A stretch of 64,000 nucleotides of DNA, taken from positions 62,001 through 126,000 of the forward strand of contig JANEZZ010002659.1 of the NCBI GenBank assembly GCA_026122225.1. The letters are read 5' to 3'. The notes under the pieces are model-generated. The model did no database searches. It worked only from the letters and a program-made list of their open reading frames with translations, and had not been told where the DNA came from. Numbering within the stretch: position 1 is the stretch's first letter; the number at the start of each line of letters is the position of its first letter. A program made the position numbers and the translations under genes. This stretch comes from Heloderma charlesbogerti (lineage: Eukaryota > Chordata > Lepidosauria > Squamata > Helodermatidae). Shown piece after piece: positions 20,976-31,858 of this stretch.

Positions 20976-21308
20976 TAGGTTTTGTTAAATCCATTCTGTC
21001 TGTGTTTCTTGGGTTGTCAGGCATCTTTCATTCCCTCATCCATTCATTGACGGAATCATTTTTTTAAACAGAATCTCATTCTATTTGTGCTAATTCACAT
21101 TAGCACTAATGCACACTTGTGCAAATGCATGAATGCGCACTAGATAATGTGAATTAGTGCTAATGCAAACATACCCCCCCCCAAGTGAAAAACTGGTCTG
21201 CAAGTCGGAGGATTCTGCATAACTTGGAAAAAGTTGGTCCACTGTGGAATCTGTAGGCTGGATTCATAGACTCCGCTGAATCCATTGTGGGTTTCTCTGA
21301 CATCTCTA
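20976..21308 (-). mobile_element. hAT-like MITE (family 2)
   Basis: Reverse copy ending in GGTTTCTCTGACATCTCTA, the reverse of TAGGGATGTCAGAGAAA. Left part has TCCATTCTGTCTGTGTTTCT and GGTTGTCAGGCATCTTTCAT, shared with 31859-32241. Contains the inverted pair GTGCTAATTCACATT and AATGTGAATTAGTGC. Confidence 0.7.
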
Positions 21309-21844
21309 AGCTGCACAGCAGAAAAATACCCCAATCTTTCAAACTGGGAGCCATTAATTACGCTCTTATCTGATTTGCTGTTCTGATAAGAATACTGGGT
21401 TCCCGGTGACTGAAAGAATGCATGCTTTATTCTTTGAATGTATTGTCTTACTTTTTCTTGCTTTATTAGCTTATATTAGCTAAATAGACTTTTTTTACTT
21501 CACCCATGGGTGTGTTCATTGCCTCCAAATAGTACCATTGCCTATTGACAGAACAGGTGACAAAACATTGGGTAAGGAACAGTCCCCAGGTAAGGCCTGT
21601 TTGGAGGTTCTTTGGAGACCACTGCTGTGGAAAGGCCCAGCCAGTGTACCTTCTCCACTGATACCAGAGGTGCTTGGGGGTCTCACTAAAGTCATACCAC
21701 TATCTATTCTAGCAGCTGTATTGTTCAGGATTAGCTGCAGGTGCCAGCACTCCTCAAGGGCAGCCCCACGCATGATACATTGTAGGTCCTAAGCATGGGG
21801 AGGCCTTGATGCAGCAGGATGCCTTATTAGCCCACAGAGTACAC
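21309..21844. other. Unassigned sequence
   Basis: No recognised repeat or gene. Confidence 0.3.
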
Positions 21845-22529
21845 CAGTGGAGGCTGGTGGCTCCGATGTCAATGGGGCAGTGGATCTGCTCCAGGTTTCA
21901 GTAAGAACCAGTCAGAGCTCTGTATTGGCCCTAGGAGTGTAGCCAAGTCATTTGTAGTGTTAGAGGGGCCTAGAGATCCATAATGCTTGCTTAAGTTCAT
22001 TATTGGTGCAATTCCCATGCTAGTAAGCCTCTGAGCATGTGCAGATGAGCCAAGGGCCGATAACAGCCTTCTCAGTGCATTCCTTACTAATGAATAGAAC
22101 GTCTTTATCTCTGATGTGCCTGGGAAGCAAAGTCTGTTTACAGGTGGCTGTGCCTGAGAACCAAACACTCCTAGCCTATGCTGAGAATGAACGCTGGGGG
22201 TGCATGCTGCCAAAATGCTGCTTATCACTAACCTGTAGAGTATAAGACCCATTGTACCCAATGGCTTGTGGTTCAGAGAAGCTGTCTGATCCAACCATTG
22301 TGTACACCTGTGTGCTGTAAGTTACTCAATAATGTACTCCTTGTAAGCAAACCTTTGTGTCTGATTTATCACTATCTTGGCACTTCTAACCTAAGAGTTC
22401 AGTTCCCATGGCCGGGGTGACACAAGCTCTAAAGGAGCAACCCAAGGTGCAAAGGATTCTGACTGGTTCTGGTTGAAACCCGGAGAGGATTCACCACCCC
22501 ACTGACATGGGAGCCACCAGCCTCCACTG
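21845..22529. mobile_element. hAT-like MITE, family 4, split by a solo LTR
   Basis: Left part 21845-21920 starts CAGTGGAGGCTGGTGGCTC; right part 22425-22529 ends GAGCCACCAGCCTCCACTG. Internal blocks TCTGCTCCAGGTTTCAG and GGTTGAAACCCGGAGAGGAT are inverted. The 504 bp between them is an LTR. No clear outer target duplication. Confidence 0.8.
21921..22424 (+). mobile_element. Solo LTR (ERV or other LTR retrotransposon)
   Basis: 504-bp sequence that starts TGTATTGGCCC and ends GGGTGACACA, so it has TG...CA ends inside a TGT/ACA inverted pair. It is flanked by a perfect 5-bp duplication AGCTC (21916-21920 and 22425-22429). A TATA-like TATAAGACCC is at 22241. There are no internal genes, so it fits a solo LTR left by recombination between two LTRs. 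Family not identified. Confidence 0.75.
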
Positions 22530-24176
22530 ACTTAACCAGAGGTACAAAACAGGAAGTCCAGTGTGCATGTCCTGTTCACACTTCCTCTGAATGCCCAAAG
22601 CTACCCAAAAGCATGAGCCCCAAGGAGACCAGAGCTCCAGTGTCTCAACACTTGCATAGCCTTCTTCTCCAGCACTCAGGGCTACCACCAGCCTCCACTG
22701 GCATACACACAGTGTGGAATGTTGGTCTGGACAGCGCCCTGATCCTTGTCTTCTCAAGGTGCCAAAGCCATACCAGTGGTGCCCCCAGAGGCCAGATGTG
22801 ACAATGCATGTGGGGAAGGGCATTCATCCCATTTGGTTCCCCCACCCCCATTTGGAGTGGATTTCCACTCCCATGACTGCTTTGGACAAACAGCATAATC
22901 TCCTTTTGTGTTTGGGGATCTCCAAATCTCCAGCTCAATGGCCTCTCTCCCCCTGGTTGTGTCCTTGGAGGAATTCTTGTTTAATTAGTCTTCTAGAGGT
23001 GGTTGTCACCCCACCACAATGTATCCCATTGGTTTATTACCTCCATTAAGGCTCCAATAACTTAACAAACAGATCAATAAACCATTATTACTTCCAGTCT
23101 TTCAAAAAGCCCACCCCTCTTCCCCTCCTCGTCCCCTCCCCACCTCAAACCCAGCCAGCTCTGGTGGAATTTACTGTTTCTCGTCATAAAATGAAGAAGA
23201 AAGTCATGACAATTCATTAAATCAGTCCATGCTGGTAAATGTCGCTTCTCTTTGGGGACAAAGAAGGAGAATTAGAAGCAATATTTGCTAGCATAGGCTT
23301 GTGAGTCACAGGACCACATCGAGGGAACTTAAGGGAATCTCAAATCCATTTAGAGCTGGGACTCAACTTTCACCTCAACTGGAAACAGAGGATCCATTGC
23401 TTTCTTTTCCTGCAGGGGTGGGTTTTTTTGTGGTTGTTGTTGAGGGGCATGTTACCTTCAGGGAAACATGTCAGAAGATATGTGCTCATGGCAAGCACAC
23501 CAAAGACAGCAGTGAGTGAGCTCAGAGCCAAACATCAGTGGGCCACCCCCTTCCTCTTGCTTTCTGCCCCCCTCTCCCTACCATCCCTTTCTTCTCTTTC
23601 TGACACTCCTTTGTCTCTGACTCTGTTTCTGCCAGGGATCAATCTTGCCAGAGGTCTAAAGTGATCACTTGCAGAGGGCTTTTGAAATCAGACAGAGGAC
23701 AACATGAAGTTAGGCTGACTGCATATGGTTCTGGTTCTCTTTGGGCTGAACTACACACTGCATTAAATGTATAGTATGTAGCTGATCCTAACCTTTATTT
23801 TTACTTTTGAGTAAGCGCATGGGCCTCCGATCTAGATTGGGACCACTGCAGGGGTGTTTGGGGGGCTTAAACCTTCCCACCTAGCCACTTTACCCCCTAA
23901 ATTGGCCCGTGTACATGGGGGGGGAAGGGGGGAAGCCTCAATTGACACCAATAGAGGTTGGTTGGTTTGTTTCTCTTTAGCCCCAGCATGTGATGAAGGA
24001 CTAACCACTAGCAAGACAATCATAACTTGGATGATGGTCAACAGTAAGCACATTGATGGGTAACACCATCTAAAAGCAAACTGGTTCAGCAATGACACAG
24101 CGGACAGTGGAACGCAAAGGGCCAGCAGGACGTGCAATATTCAGACAAACAGCACTTTGATGGAGAACAATAAGTA
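22530..24176. other. Mostly unassigned sequence
   Basis: A lone family 4 end (CCACCAGCCTCCACTG, ending at 22700) is the only repeat piece I can name. The rest has no recognised gene or repeat. Confidence 0.35.
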
Positions 24177-24757
24177 CAGGGGTGTTAGAGAATTCCTCCA
24201 AGGAGTCCAATGAGGCTGGATTCTTTAGAATCCGGCCCCCTGGAGTCTGTGGAGGAATGGAGCAATCCCCCCCGCCACCCCACGAAATTTCCCCGGGACG
24301 GGCCCTACCTTTTGTCATCTGTCCGGTCTGTCTGCTGCCCTGGTCTGCGGCCACAAATGGCTGCCCCAGTCTGCAGCCGCCATTTGCCTCCCTACTTTAG
24401 CCGTGATAGGCTACGTAAGTATTTACTTAGCCTATCATGAAAAGAGCAGGGACACAAATAGCGTCCGCTATGCCATTTGCTTCCCTGCTCTTTGCCGTGA
24501 TAGGCTATATAAATATATATGTAGCCTATCGCGGCTAATGCAGGGATGCAAATGGCGGCCACTACGGCGGCCACCATTTGCGGCCACAGCCCGGCAGTGG
24601 ACGGACGTCTGGCTGCAGGTGGGCCCAGCTGGCGGCTCCGCAGGCTCACCATGGAGAGGAGCCAGCTGGGGAGGATTCCGGTGGGGAGGGAGGGATTGCC
24701 TCCCCCCCCCCAGCGGACAGCCCCACCAGAACGGGGTGAGTAATCCGTACACCCCTA
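24177..24757 (+). mobile_element. PAL-hAT element, copy C
   Basis: 581-bp element, CAGGGGTGTTAGAGAATTCC to CGTACACCCCTA, with perfect duplication AATAAGTA (24169-24176 and 24758-24765). Two TGATAGGCTA... hairpins (24404-24437 and 24498-24530) flank a CGCAAATAGCG-like centre (AAATAGCGTCCGCTATGCCATTTGC). CCGCCATTTGC and GCAAATGGCGG blocks form the outer arms. No coding capacity. Confidence 0.92.
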
Positions 24758-25039
24758 AATAAGTAACAGCAAGTTGGTCATCACACAGATAAGGAACAAT
24801 GAGATGCAATGGCTTGGAATGATGTGAGATAGGAACCTAGCTGGTCCTTTGCTGGGTGATGATAGGAAAGGAAACCCCCTCACCTGTTGAGAGGGACATG
24901 GGGTCGCACTGCATAGCCCTGCCCCTGCAGCTTAAGTGTTTGGCAGTTGTGGGAAGGGCCCCTACACATGCACTAATGTGTGCACATAGAGCTCCTCTCC
25001 TCCTCCACATGAGGGAAGAAGAACAATCAGGATCCCCCC

Positions 25040-25425
25040 CCTCACACCCCTGCACACATGGGGTTCCTTCACATGGCCACCGAAAGAGCAGCTGGCCTTC
25101 TCTGCAGTGGCCCCACACCTTTGGAACAAGTTGCCATCAGAGGTCCGCCATACTCCATCAGCGCAGGCTTTTAAGAAGGGCTTGAAAACATGTTATTTTA
25201 CCATGGCCTTCTCTTGATAGGACTGCTGTTGTTGCTGTCATTGCTGTGGTTGCTGCTGTGGTTTTTATTGTTGGTTTTTATTGTTGTTTTTATTGCTATT
25301 TTGTTGTGTTCCATCGCTTTTAATATTTTAACTGTTTGTATGTATGTTATTGTTGTAAGTTGCCTTGGGAGGGCTTCTGCCCCGAAAGGTGGCCAAGACA
25401 TGTTTTAAAATAGATAAATAAAATA
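25040..25425 (+). mobile_element. L2-type LINE 3' end
   Basis: Includes the mutated polymerase tail (around GCAGTGGCCCCACACCTTTG, then CATCAGCGCAGGCTTTTAAG) and a 3' UTR with a long T/G-rich stretch, ending in GTTGCCTTGGGAGGGCTTCT and a TAGATAAATAAAATAAA tail. 5' truncated and non-functional. Confidence 0.75.
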
Positions 25426-25434
25426 AAAATATGC

Positions 25435-26265
25435 TAGGGAAGTCAGTTAAATCTGCAATAGAATCAAATGACTGAGGATTTCTGTGAATCCAACGACAGA
25501 TTCCACAGTGCACTGGCTTTTCCTGAGTCACAAAAATTCCGTGGGCTTGCAGACTGTTTTTGGTTTTTTTACTTTCTGGAATTTTACACAAATTTAGGGT
25601 GCAATCCTATGGGGATAGTTGGTCATTTCCAAACTCGGAGGCGGACAGCTATCCAATGCAGGGCAGGCAGAGCATGGAGAAGATCCTCTCCCCTGTGCTC
25701 GGGCCACCCTACATTTGTGGCTAGATGGCCAATTTCGGCTGTCTAGCTGGGGTGCATTGGAACGGGGGGGGGAGGCCAGACGGTGCATAGGAAGCATCGT
25801 AACAGCTCTTCCACGGTCTCCTCCCCTCCCCACCCCCAGGAACACCCCTTTTTTGCCTGGTCCATGCTGCTCTTTAAAGTGCAGGGCTGGGGACGAACCA
25901 TGTCACCTACAACATGGTGGAGGAGGGGGCGGGGAGCACAGTTTCTGGGAACCGGTTCCCAGAAACTGAAAAATCCTATGGCTGTCTAGATGCTGTCTAG
26001 CAGCCATAGGATTGTACCTGTAGTCATTAAAAAATGCATAAAATAATAATTTAAAAAAACACTGCCAAAAATGTGCACTTCTCCCATAGGCTAAAGCATA
26101 AAAAAAAAACCCCACAAGAGGTATTTGCGCATTTGGGGGGATTTGTGCATTTTCTAAGTGTGAATTTGCACAAATTCAGGAAATTGAAAAAAAATCAATT
26201 CCGCCAAAGAGTGGGCAATGGAATGAAAAGCACCTGACAATCTCTGAAACACAGATGGAAGTCTG
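25435..26265 (+). mobile_element. hAT-like MITE (family 2) hosting a second MITE
   Basis: Begins TAGGGAAGTCAG, then TCTGCAATAGAATCAAATGA, matching 61402-61818. The right part (26018-26265) has AATGTGCACTTCTCCCATAG and CACCTGACAATCTCTG. The middle (25593-26017) is another element. The right boundary is not sharp. Confidence 0.65.
25593..26017. mobile_element. piggyBac-like MITE inside family 2 MITE
   Basis: Ends TTTAGGGTGCAATCCTATGG and AGCCATAGGATTGTACC are inverted. Left flank TTTA and right CATTAA are compatible with a degraded TTAA duplication. Body is GC-richer with no transposase frame. Confidence 0.6.
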
Positions 26266-26371
26266 TGCCTTGGCTACGCAGCATAGCTCTGCAATCCCCT
26301 TATGTGAGCTTTCAGTGCATGAAGAGATTCATGAGAAATGTGCTCAGAGGTAATAGCAAGCTGGTCAACAC

Positions 26372-26488
26372 TTAGGTAGGTTGATATTGATAAGCAACAC
26401 CCCAGCATAAAGTGCAACCACGTGTTTATCACCATTTTGAATGGGGAGTGATATATGCATACAAAGATGGGAAAACTTACCTTGGTGA
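26372..26488. repeat. Direct repeat, copy 1 (with 29022-29137)
   Basis: About 117 bp starting TTAGGTAGGTTGATATTGAT that recurs 2.65 kb downstream with only a few differences. It lies in otherwise unassigned sequence here and follows a BovB fragment there. Family unknown. Confidence 0.85.
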
Positions 26489-27416
26489 AAATGGCACTTC
26501 TGTTGTGAGCAATGGTGCATGCCTTTGGGTGGTGCAGGAAGAATAAAGAAGGCTTCACACATCCCTAAGTTATACACAGACCTCTGGATCAGAATAATAA
26601 AGTTACTTCCAAACTTCTAGAAGCTTCCCAAGAATGCTGCAGCTCGTCTGGGGAATTAAGAGGTTTTCCAAATAGAAATGGCATTGCCTAAAGAGGTTTC
26701 GGAGCTGTGAGGGGTATTGATTGACTGAAAGAGAAAGTCAGACATCTGTAGGAGTGCTGTGTGCAATAACAGTCTTTTAACAACAAAGAAAGTTGTCTGA
26801 AAATGCAGCAATTTAGTACCGTAGAGGAAAAAGAAAGGGAAAAAAATCAAATGACAAACAAATAATTCCAACCAAACTAGGAAAAGAAAAGAAGTGACTT
26901 TTAATTATATAATCTTTTTTTTATGAATTTATTTCTGACAGTTTTCTCAGATGACAAGAAAGCGTATTTTATATGCAAAAAAGGGGAAAAAAGAAAACAC
27001 TAACCATTATTCAGTCTTGACTGTTAAGACATAAGCAATAGCAAATGATTTTTAATACAGTTTTTAAGTTTTATGTTTATTGTCAGGACATAAAAATAAA
27101 ATCCCAGAGCAATTACAAAATCACATGGCCCTTAAATCTTTATATTTCTTTTTTTGACAGGAATAACAATAAAATATGTTTTTGGCCAACTTATTTCACT
27201 GTACAGATTGACAAGGCTTTAAGAAACAGCTGTTTCCCACATTTTGAGACTTTACCGGGGGGGGGGGGGTCAACTAACTTTGAAGCTGGTGAATCACTTG
27301 TCTTTTAACTTGAACAATCAATTACGTTTGTACAGCTATTTTTAACGTAGTCCTTTGAAAGGAACAATAAGCAGATTGTTTCTATCTATATCTGTCTGGT
27401 CAGTTCATCTCAGAAT
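26489..27416. other. Unassigned AT-rich sequence
   Basis: AT-rich, no named repeat or gene. A G10 run sits near 27259. Confidence 0.35.
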
Positions 27417-27498
27417 GGATATTGTAGAGCTGGAAAAGGTGCAGCAAAGGACAACCCACACTTTTAAGGGGGCTGGAAACCTTCCCTACAAGGAAAAG
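27417..27498 (+). mobile_element. CR1-A fragment cut by BovB
   Basis: GGATATTGTAGAGCTGGAAA and AAGGGGCTGGAAACC-like text match the type A block at 8430-8510. It stops where the BovB tail begins. Confidence 0.7.
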
Positions 27499-29014
27499 CT
27501 TGTTGTTGTTGTTCAGTCATTAAGTCATGTCCAGCTCTTTGTGACCCCATGGACCATAGCACTCCAGGCCTTCCTGTCCTCCGCTCTCTCCTGGAGCGTG
27601 CTCAAGTTCATATTCATTGCATCAGTGATGCTATCTAGCCATCTCATCCTCTGCCATCCCCTTCTCTTTTTGCCTTCAATCTTTCCCAGCATCAGGGTCT
27701 TTTCCAGTGACTTTTCTCTTCGCATTAGGTGGCCGAAATATTTGAGCTTCAGATTCAGTATCTATCCTTCTAATGAGCAGTCAGGGTTGATTTCCTTTAG
27801 GATGGACTGATCTGACCTCCTTGCAGTCCAGGGGACTCGTAAGAGTCTTCTCCAGCACCACAGTTCGAACGCATCAATTCTTTGGCGCTCAGCCTTCCTT
27901 ATAGTCCTAGGGGTGTCAGAGAATTTCGCCACGAATCTCGGGGAGGCTGAATGCCAGGGCATTCGGCCCCCCGAAATTGGTGGAGAAACGGTCTGCCACC
28001 CCCCCACTCCCCCTGGGACAGGACTTACCTTGGGCGAATCCTCCTGGCGGCGGTAGCTCTGGCAGCGGTTCGGCAGTGGCGGCTGCGGTGGCCGGTCTTC
28101 CGACCAGCTGCCGCCGCCGCCATTTCCAGTAAAACAACAACAACAACAAAAGTGATAGGCTATGTAAAGATTTACATAGCCTATCATGGCTAGATTTTTA
28201 AAAAATACCATGATAGGCTACGTAAATGTTTATGTAGCCTATCACGGCTGAGTAAAAAAAAAAACACCATGCATACGCAAATGGCGGCGCCCATGGGCGC
28301 CGCCATTTGCGTTCCTTATTTTGGCACGTCTAGCCTACGTAAACATTTACGTAGACTACGACGAAAATAAGGGGAATGCAAATAGCGTAGCTTCTCTGCT
28401 ATTTGTGTTCCCCTTATTTTCGCCGTAGTCTACGTAATGTTTACGTAGACTAGACGTGCCAAAATAAGGAACGCAAATGGCGGCACCCATGGGCGCCGTC
28501 ATTTGCGTACACGAGGTTTTGGGTTTTTTTTACTCAGCCATGATAGGCTACGTAAACATTTACGCAGCCTATCATGGCTGACTGCAGGTACGCAAACATT
28601 TGCGGCCCGGCCGGCCAGGATTCGGGGGTGGAGGAACGGAGTGCCTCCCCCCGGCCAGAATTTCGGGGGGAGGGATGGAGCGCCTCCCCCCCCCACGAAT
28701 CAAATTTCGTTACAGGTAAGTGACTTTCGTACATCCCTATGAATCCAGCTCTCACAGCCATACGTTGCTACTGGGAAAACCATAGCTTTGATTAGACGGA
28801 CCTTTGTCAGCAAGGTGATGTCTCTGCTTCCTACTATGCTGCCTAGGTTTGCCATAGCTTTCCTCCCAAGGAGCAAGCGTCTTTTAATGTCATGGCTGCA
28901 GTCACCGACTGCAGTGATCTTGGAGCCCAAGAAAATAAAATCTATCACTGCTTCCATTTCTTCCCCTTCTATATGCCAGGAAGTGATGGGGCCAGATGCC
29001 ATGATCTGAGTTTA
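27499..29014 (-). mobile_element. RTE-BovB LINE 3' portion, split by PAL-hAT copy D
   Basis: Reverse-strand BovB in two pieces: 28740-29014 (upstream part) and 27499-27907 (downstream part). The upstream piece reads through a reverse-transcriptase C-terminal segment ending in VATYGCESW. The downstream piece resumes with KAERQRIDAFELWCWRRLLR and, after a frame change, RRGWQRMRWLDSITDAMN, then VHGVTKSWT and the 3' end GTTCAGTC-GTT repeats. These are hallmark BovB residues. It is dead: frameshifts, a 5' truncation and an 832-bp insertion in the coding region. Confidence 0.93.
27908..28739 (+). mobile_element. PAL-hAT element, copy D (364-bp palindrome)
   Basis: 832-bp element from TAGGGGTGTCAGAGAATTTC to CTTTCGTACATCCCTA. 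Flanks TATAGTCC and (TA)TGAATCC are a worn duplication within the BovB codons. Palindrome 28211-28574 is centred near 28392, arms about 180 nt. Within it lie perfect or near-perfect sub-hairpins: 28211-28244 and 28541-28574 (TGATAGGCTACG...), a CGCAAATGGCGGCGCCCATG block at 28276-28311 that is itself a perfect palindrome, its partner at 28475-28510, and CTACGTAAACATTTACGTAG. One more TGATAGGC hairpin is at 28153-28186. Confidence 0.93.
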
Positions 29015-29021
29015 GCTTAGG

Positions 29022-29137
29022 TAGGTTGATATCGATAAGCAACATCCCAGCATAAAGTGCAACCACTTGTTTATCACCACTTTGAATGGGGAGTGATATA
29101 CGCATACAAAGATGGGAAAACTTACCTTGAGAGGCAT
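29022..29137. repeat. Direct repeat, copy 2 (with 26372-26488)
   Basis: Starts TTAGGTAGGTTGATATCGAT right after the BovB 5' break. See the other copy. Confidence 0.85.
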
Positions 29138-29204
29138 GTGTGGGACTTTTTGCCTCAGATACCAAAATAAATTGGGGAGCCTTGGGGAGTAGGCTCCTTC
29201 AGTG

Positions 29205-29276
29205 TTAGTGGGGAGTGGGGGAGATTTGCCATTCTGTCTCAGGCAGCAAAATGTCTTGGGTCAGCCCTGTTACTGG
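29205..29276. mobile_element. hAT-like MITE end fragment
   Basis: CAAAATGTCTTGGGTCAGCC followed by CTG resembles the right end of 15493-15774. Left end not seen. Confidence 0.45.
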
Positions 29277-29728
29277 GCAGGAAACAGTCCCCAGGTACTG
29301 GAGCGGTGCCACCAACACAGGCTGGCCGCTGGCTGTTGTCAACATGAGGGGCTTTAAAGGCTTCCTGTTGAGGTGGGAAGTTCTTTAGTAGTACCTTTTC
29401 TTTTTTTTTTACTGGCTCTGATGGTTAGCTTGTTCCATGGCTGCCATTGGTTCAGCCCTAACAAGCAACGTGGGGCTTGATTATTATTATTTTAAAAACC
29501 CTTTGGGCTTGAAGCTGGAAGCTACAGGGACAACATGTGCTCAGGGCTGAGGCAAAGAAGGAAACAGGGCTGTGCAATGTCAGCTTCTGCCATTGGCAGG
29601 TAGTATGCTGCCACAGGATTGGCCAGGCCTGGTATAAATACTTCGCAGTTGGTTTTTCTACACTGGGGAAACATCCAGAGGACAGGGAAACATCAACCTC
29701 CCAGCTCTCTGGTCTTTCTCGCTGGAAC
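29277..29728. other. Unassigned sequence
   Basis: No recognised repeat or gene. Confidence 0.3.
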
Positions 29729-29841
29729 TTTAGGGTGCAATCCTATGCATGCTGAGACAAAAAAAAATGTATGGCTGGCTGGGGCATGCTGGGAGTTGTA
29801 GGACTTCTTTCTGTTTCAATGTATATAGGGTTGTGTCCTTA
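29729..29841. mobile_element. Short MITE, piggyBac-like
   Basis: 113 bp with ends TTTAGGGTGCAATCCTATGC and ATAGGGTTGTGTCCTTAA, inverted to each other. TTAA is intact at the right edge. Shares the interior AATGTATGGCTGGCTGGGG with 31116-31230. Confidence 0.7.
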
Positions 29842-31115
29842 AGAACTGCACCAGAATGAGACAAACTGGGGCATGTGCGAGATCAGCTGCTGCCAGGTTT
29901 AAGAAATCTGGGTCCTATTTCCTTCCTGTACTTGGCACTTTTGAGGAACTGGCTGTGGGCTATATGATTTATTACGTCCTGGAAAGTTTGAGTTTTTCTG
30001 AATAAGGTATGGAAAAGAATTTTGTTTGGTCTGCATTGTAAAGCAAACCGACGAAATTCACACTTCCCAGACTAACATGCAGGTCAGAACGTGGGGATCC
30101 TTTGGACTGCAGACCTCTCCAAATGTTGCAATGCAGTTCTTAGCTCAAAGATTGTGTACAAAAAAGTGTACATTAGGGAAATACTACTCCTGCTGCAGCT
30201 GATGATATCATTCTTATTATTATTAACCTGGTCAGAACAAGACCAACATTCCTGATGCCTTTCAGCCTACAGCTAAACCTCTTTCACTGGTTCCATCAAC
30301 TGACCTTGGTGACACAGTGTTGGAAACAGTGCTTGCTGGCCCTGAATTGAAGTTGAAGTATTGTATTAAGCAATTTGTTGGTCTTAAACAACAGTGTCTG
30401 CTTAAAATCCAGAAAATAATAATAATAACGATCATGGTGATGGCCACCAGGGGGCGTTGTTAGGTTTGAGCCTCTAGGAGCCAGAGCCCTGAATATATTT
30501 CCAAAGGCCCTAGATCTATTCTCCAGAACCCTGACTGTCCATTGGTGCCAATGGGGGGAAGGAATCTAACCATAATTGCCATGCAGAAGGCTTTTTTCCC
30601 AAGGGAGAATGAAGCTAGGGAGGAAGGACAATTAATTTAGGTGGGGGGACATTTTCCATTGATTTGGGAAGACCTGGGCCAGGGTGCATATTAACTGAAG
30701 AATTTATTTTATTTGAGAGTATTTGGATGAGAACTTAATTGGCTGGCCTGTGAAATTTAAATATATCCTCACAATTATTTCTATGCCGATCTTGTGCAGA
30801 TCTGTATCCTCTGGACCTTGGCCCCAAATCTTTTAAGTGCCTAGAAACACCCCTGGCCACACACACCAAAAATACTGGAGAATATTCAATAAATGGACCC
30901 CTCTTTCTGCAGAGGGGGATGGGTTGAGAGAAAATTATCAGCAATTTTCTCAGGAAACCCCCCCCACCCATGTGAGAAATTGCAATTCAGCATTAGTTGA
31001 AATCTAGATCAAGGTATCCCCAGCTGGTCTTAAAACAAGGAAAAATAATATGGGGCCACAAATGAGAGCATCATAATGCAACCATTTGGGAGCAAATGCA
31101 ATCACTTAAACCAAG
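29842..31115. other. Mostly unassigned; weak family 5 MITE traces
   Basis: AAAGTGTACATTAGGGAAAT and TTGCAATGCAGTTCTTAGC at 30115-30190 look like a worn family 5 piece. Otherwise no recognised repeat or gene. Confidence 0.35.
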
Positions 31116-31230
31116 TAGAGCACAATCCTGTGGATGTTTATACAGGGAAAAATCCTACATGGCTGGCTGGGGAATGTTGGCAGTTGCAGGACTTTTTTCT
31201 GTCTAAATGTGCATGGGATTGCACCCTTAA
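31116..31230. mobile_element. Short MITE, piggyBac-like
   Basis: 115 bp, left TAGAGCACAATCCTGTGG, right CATGGGATTGCACCCTTAA with TTAA at the edge. A sister of 29729-29841. Confidence 0.68.
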
Positions 31231-31858
31231 AGGGCCAACGCTATATTGGACAGCCATCTTCCTGAGGAAATTAAGTGCCATGCGGCCCTCAACTGAAGAT
31301 TATTCGGGGCCTGTAGATGTGGTGCATGAGGGAGGAGAGAGAGAGAGAGAAGTCCACCTTCTTTCAGGCCAGTCTCTGACCATTCCTACAGACATTATGC
31401 AGAGGATGTGCAATGTTCACTGGTGGGAATGCAATTTATTTCCACTACTGAATGGATTGGCCATATTTCATGACAAGCAGAGCCTGGAGTGGGATGAAGG
31501 TCAGCCCATTGGAGGTGGAAATAAATCGTATCGTATTACAGCCTCCCATTACGGCAGCTATTTATAGCTTCCTCCTTTGAAAACTATCTGGAAATTTGTT
31601 TGCTTGGGACACTCACTCACTCACTCACTCTCTTTCTCTCTCTCTCTCTCCCTCCAAATTAAAAATTGCAGCTCCAAAGTCACTTTGGAGGAAAGCATCC
31701 CAAACTGGCAAATGAAGAGCATCCAAAGGCCACTTAACCATGTTCCAATAAAACCACTGCCTTCAATGCCCCAGAATGAGGCTAGGTCCAGGGAACTGTA
31801 AAGGATGAAAAATAGTGCCCAGGTGACCAATGCAGTTGCGGCTGATGTCACTTACAGC
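31231..31858. other. Unassigned sequence with a TCAC/TC tract
   Basis: An impure (TCAC)(TCTC) tract at 31610-31652 is the only structured element. No gene recognised. Confidence 0.4.

Noticed and set aside
25190..25408. Leucine-rich 72-codon frame as a membrane peptide
   Set aside because: It is the T/G-rich 3' UTR of an L2 LINE read in frame.
27499..29014. Host gene encoding a reverse transcriptase-like protein
   Set aside because: Residues match the BovB LINE; the frame is shifted and split by an insertion.
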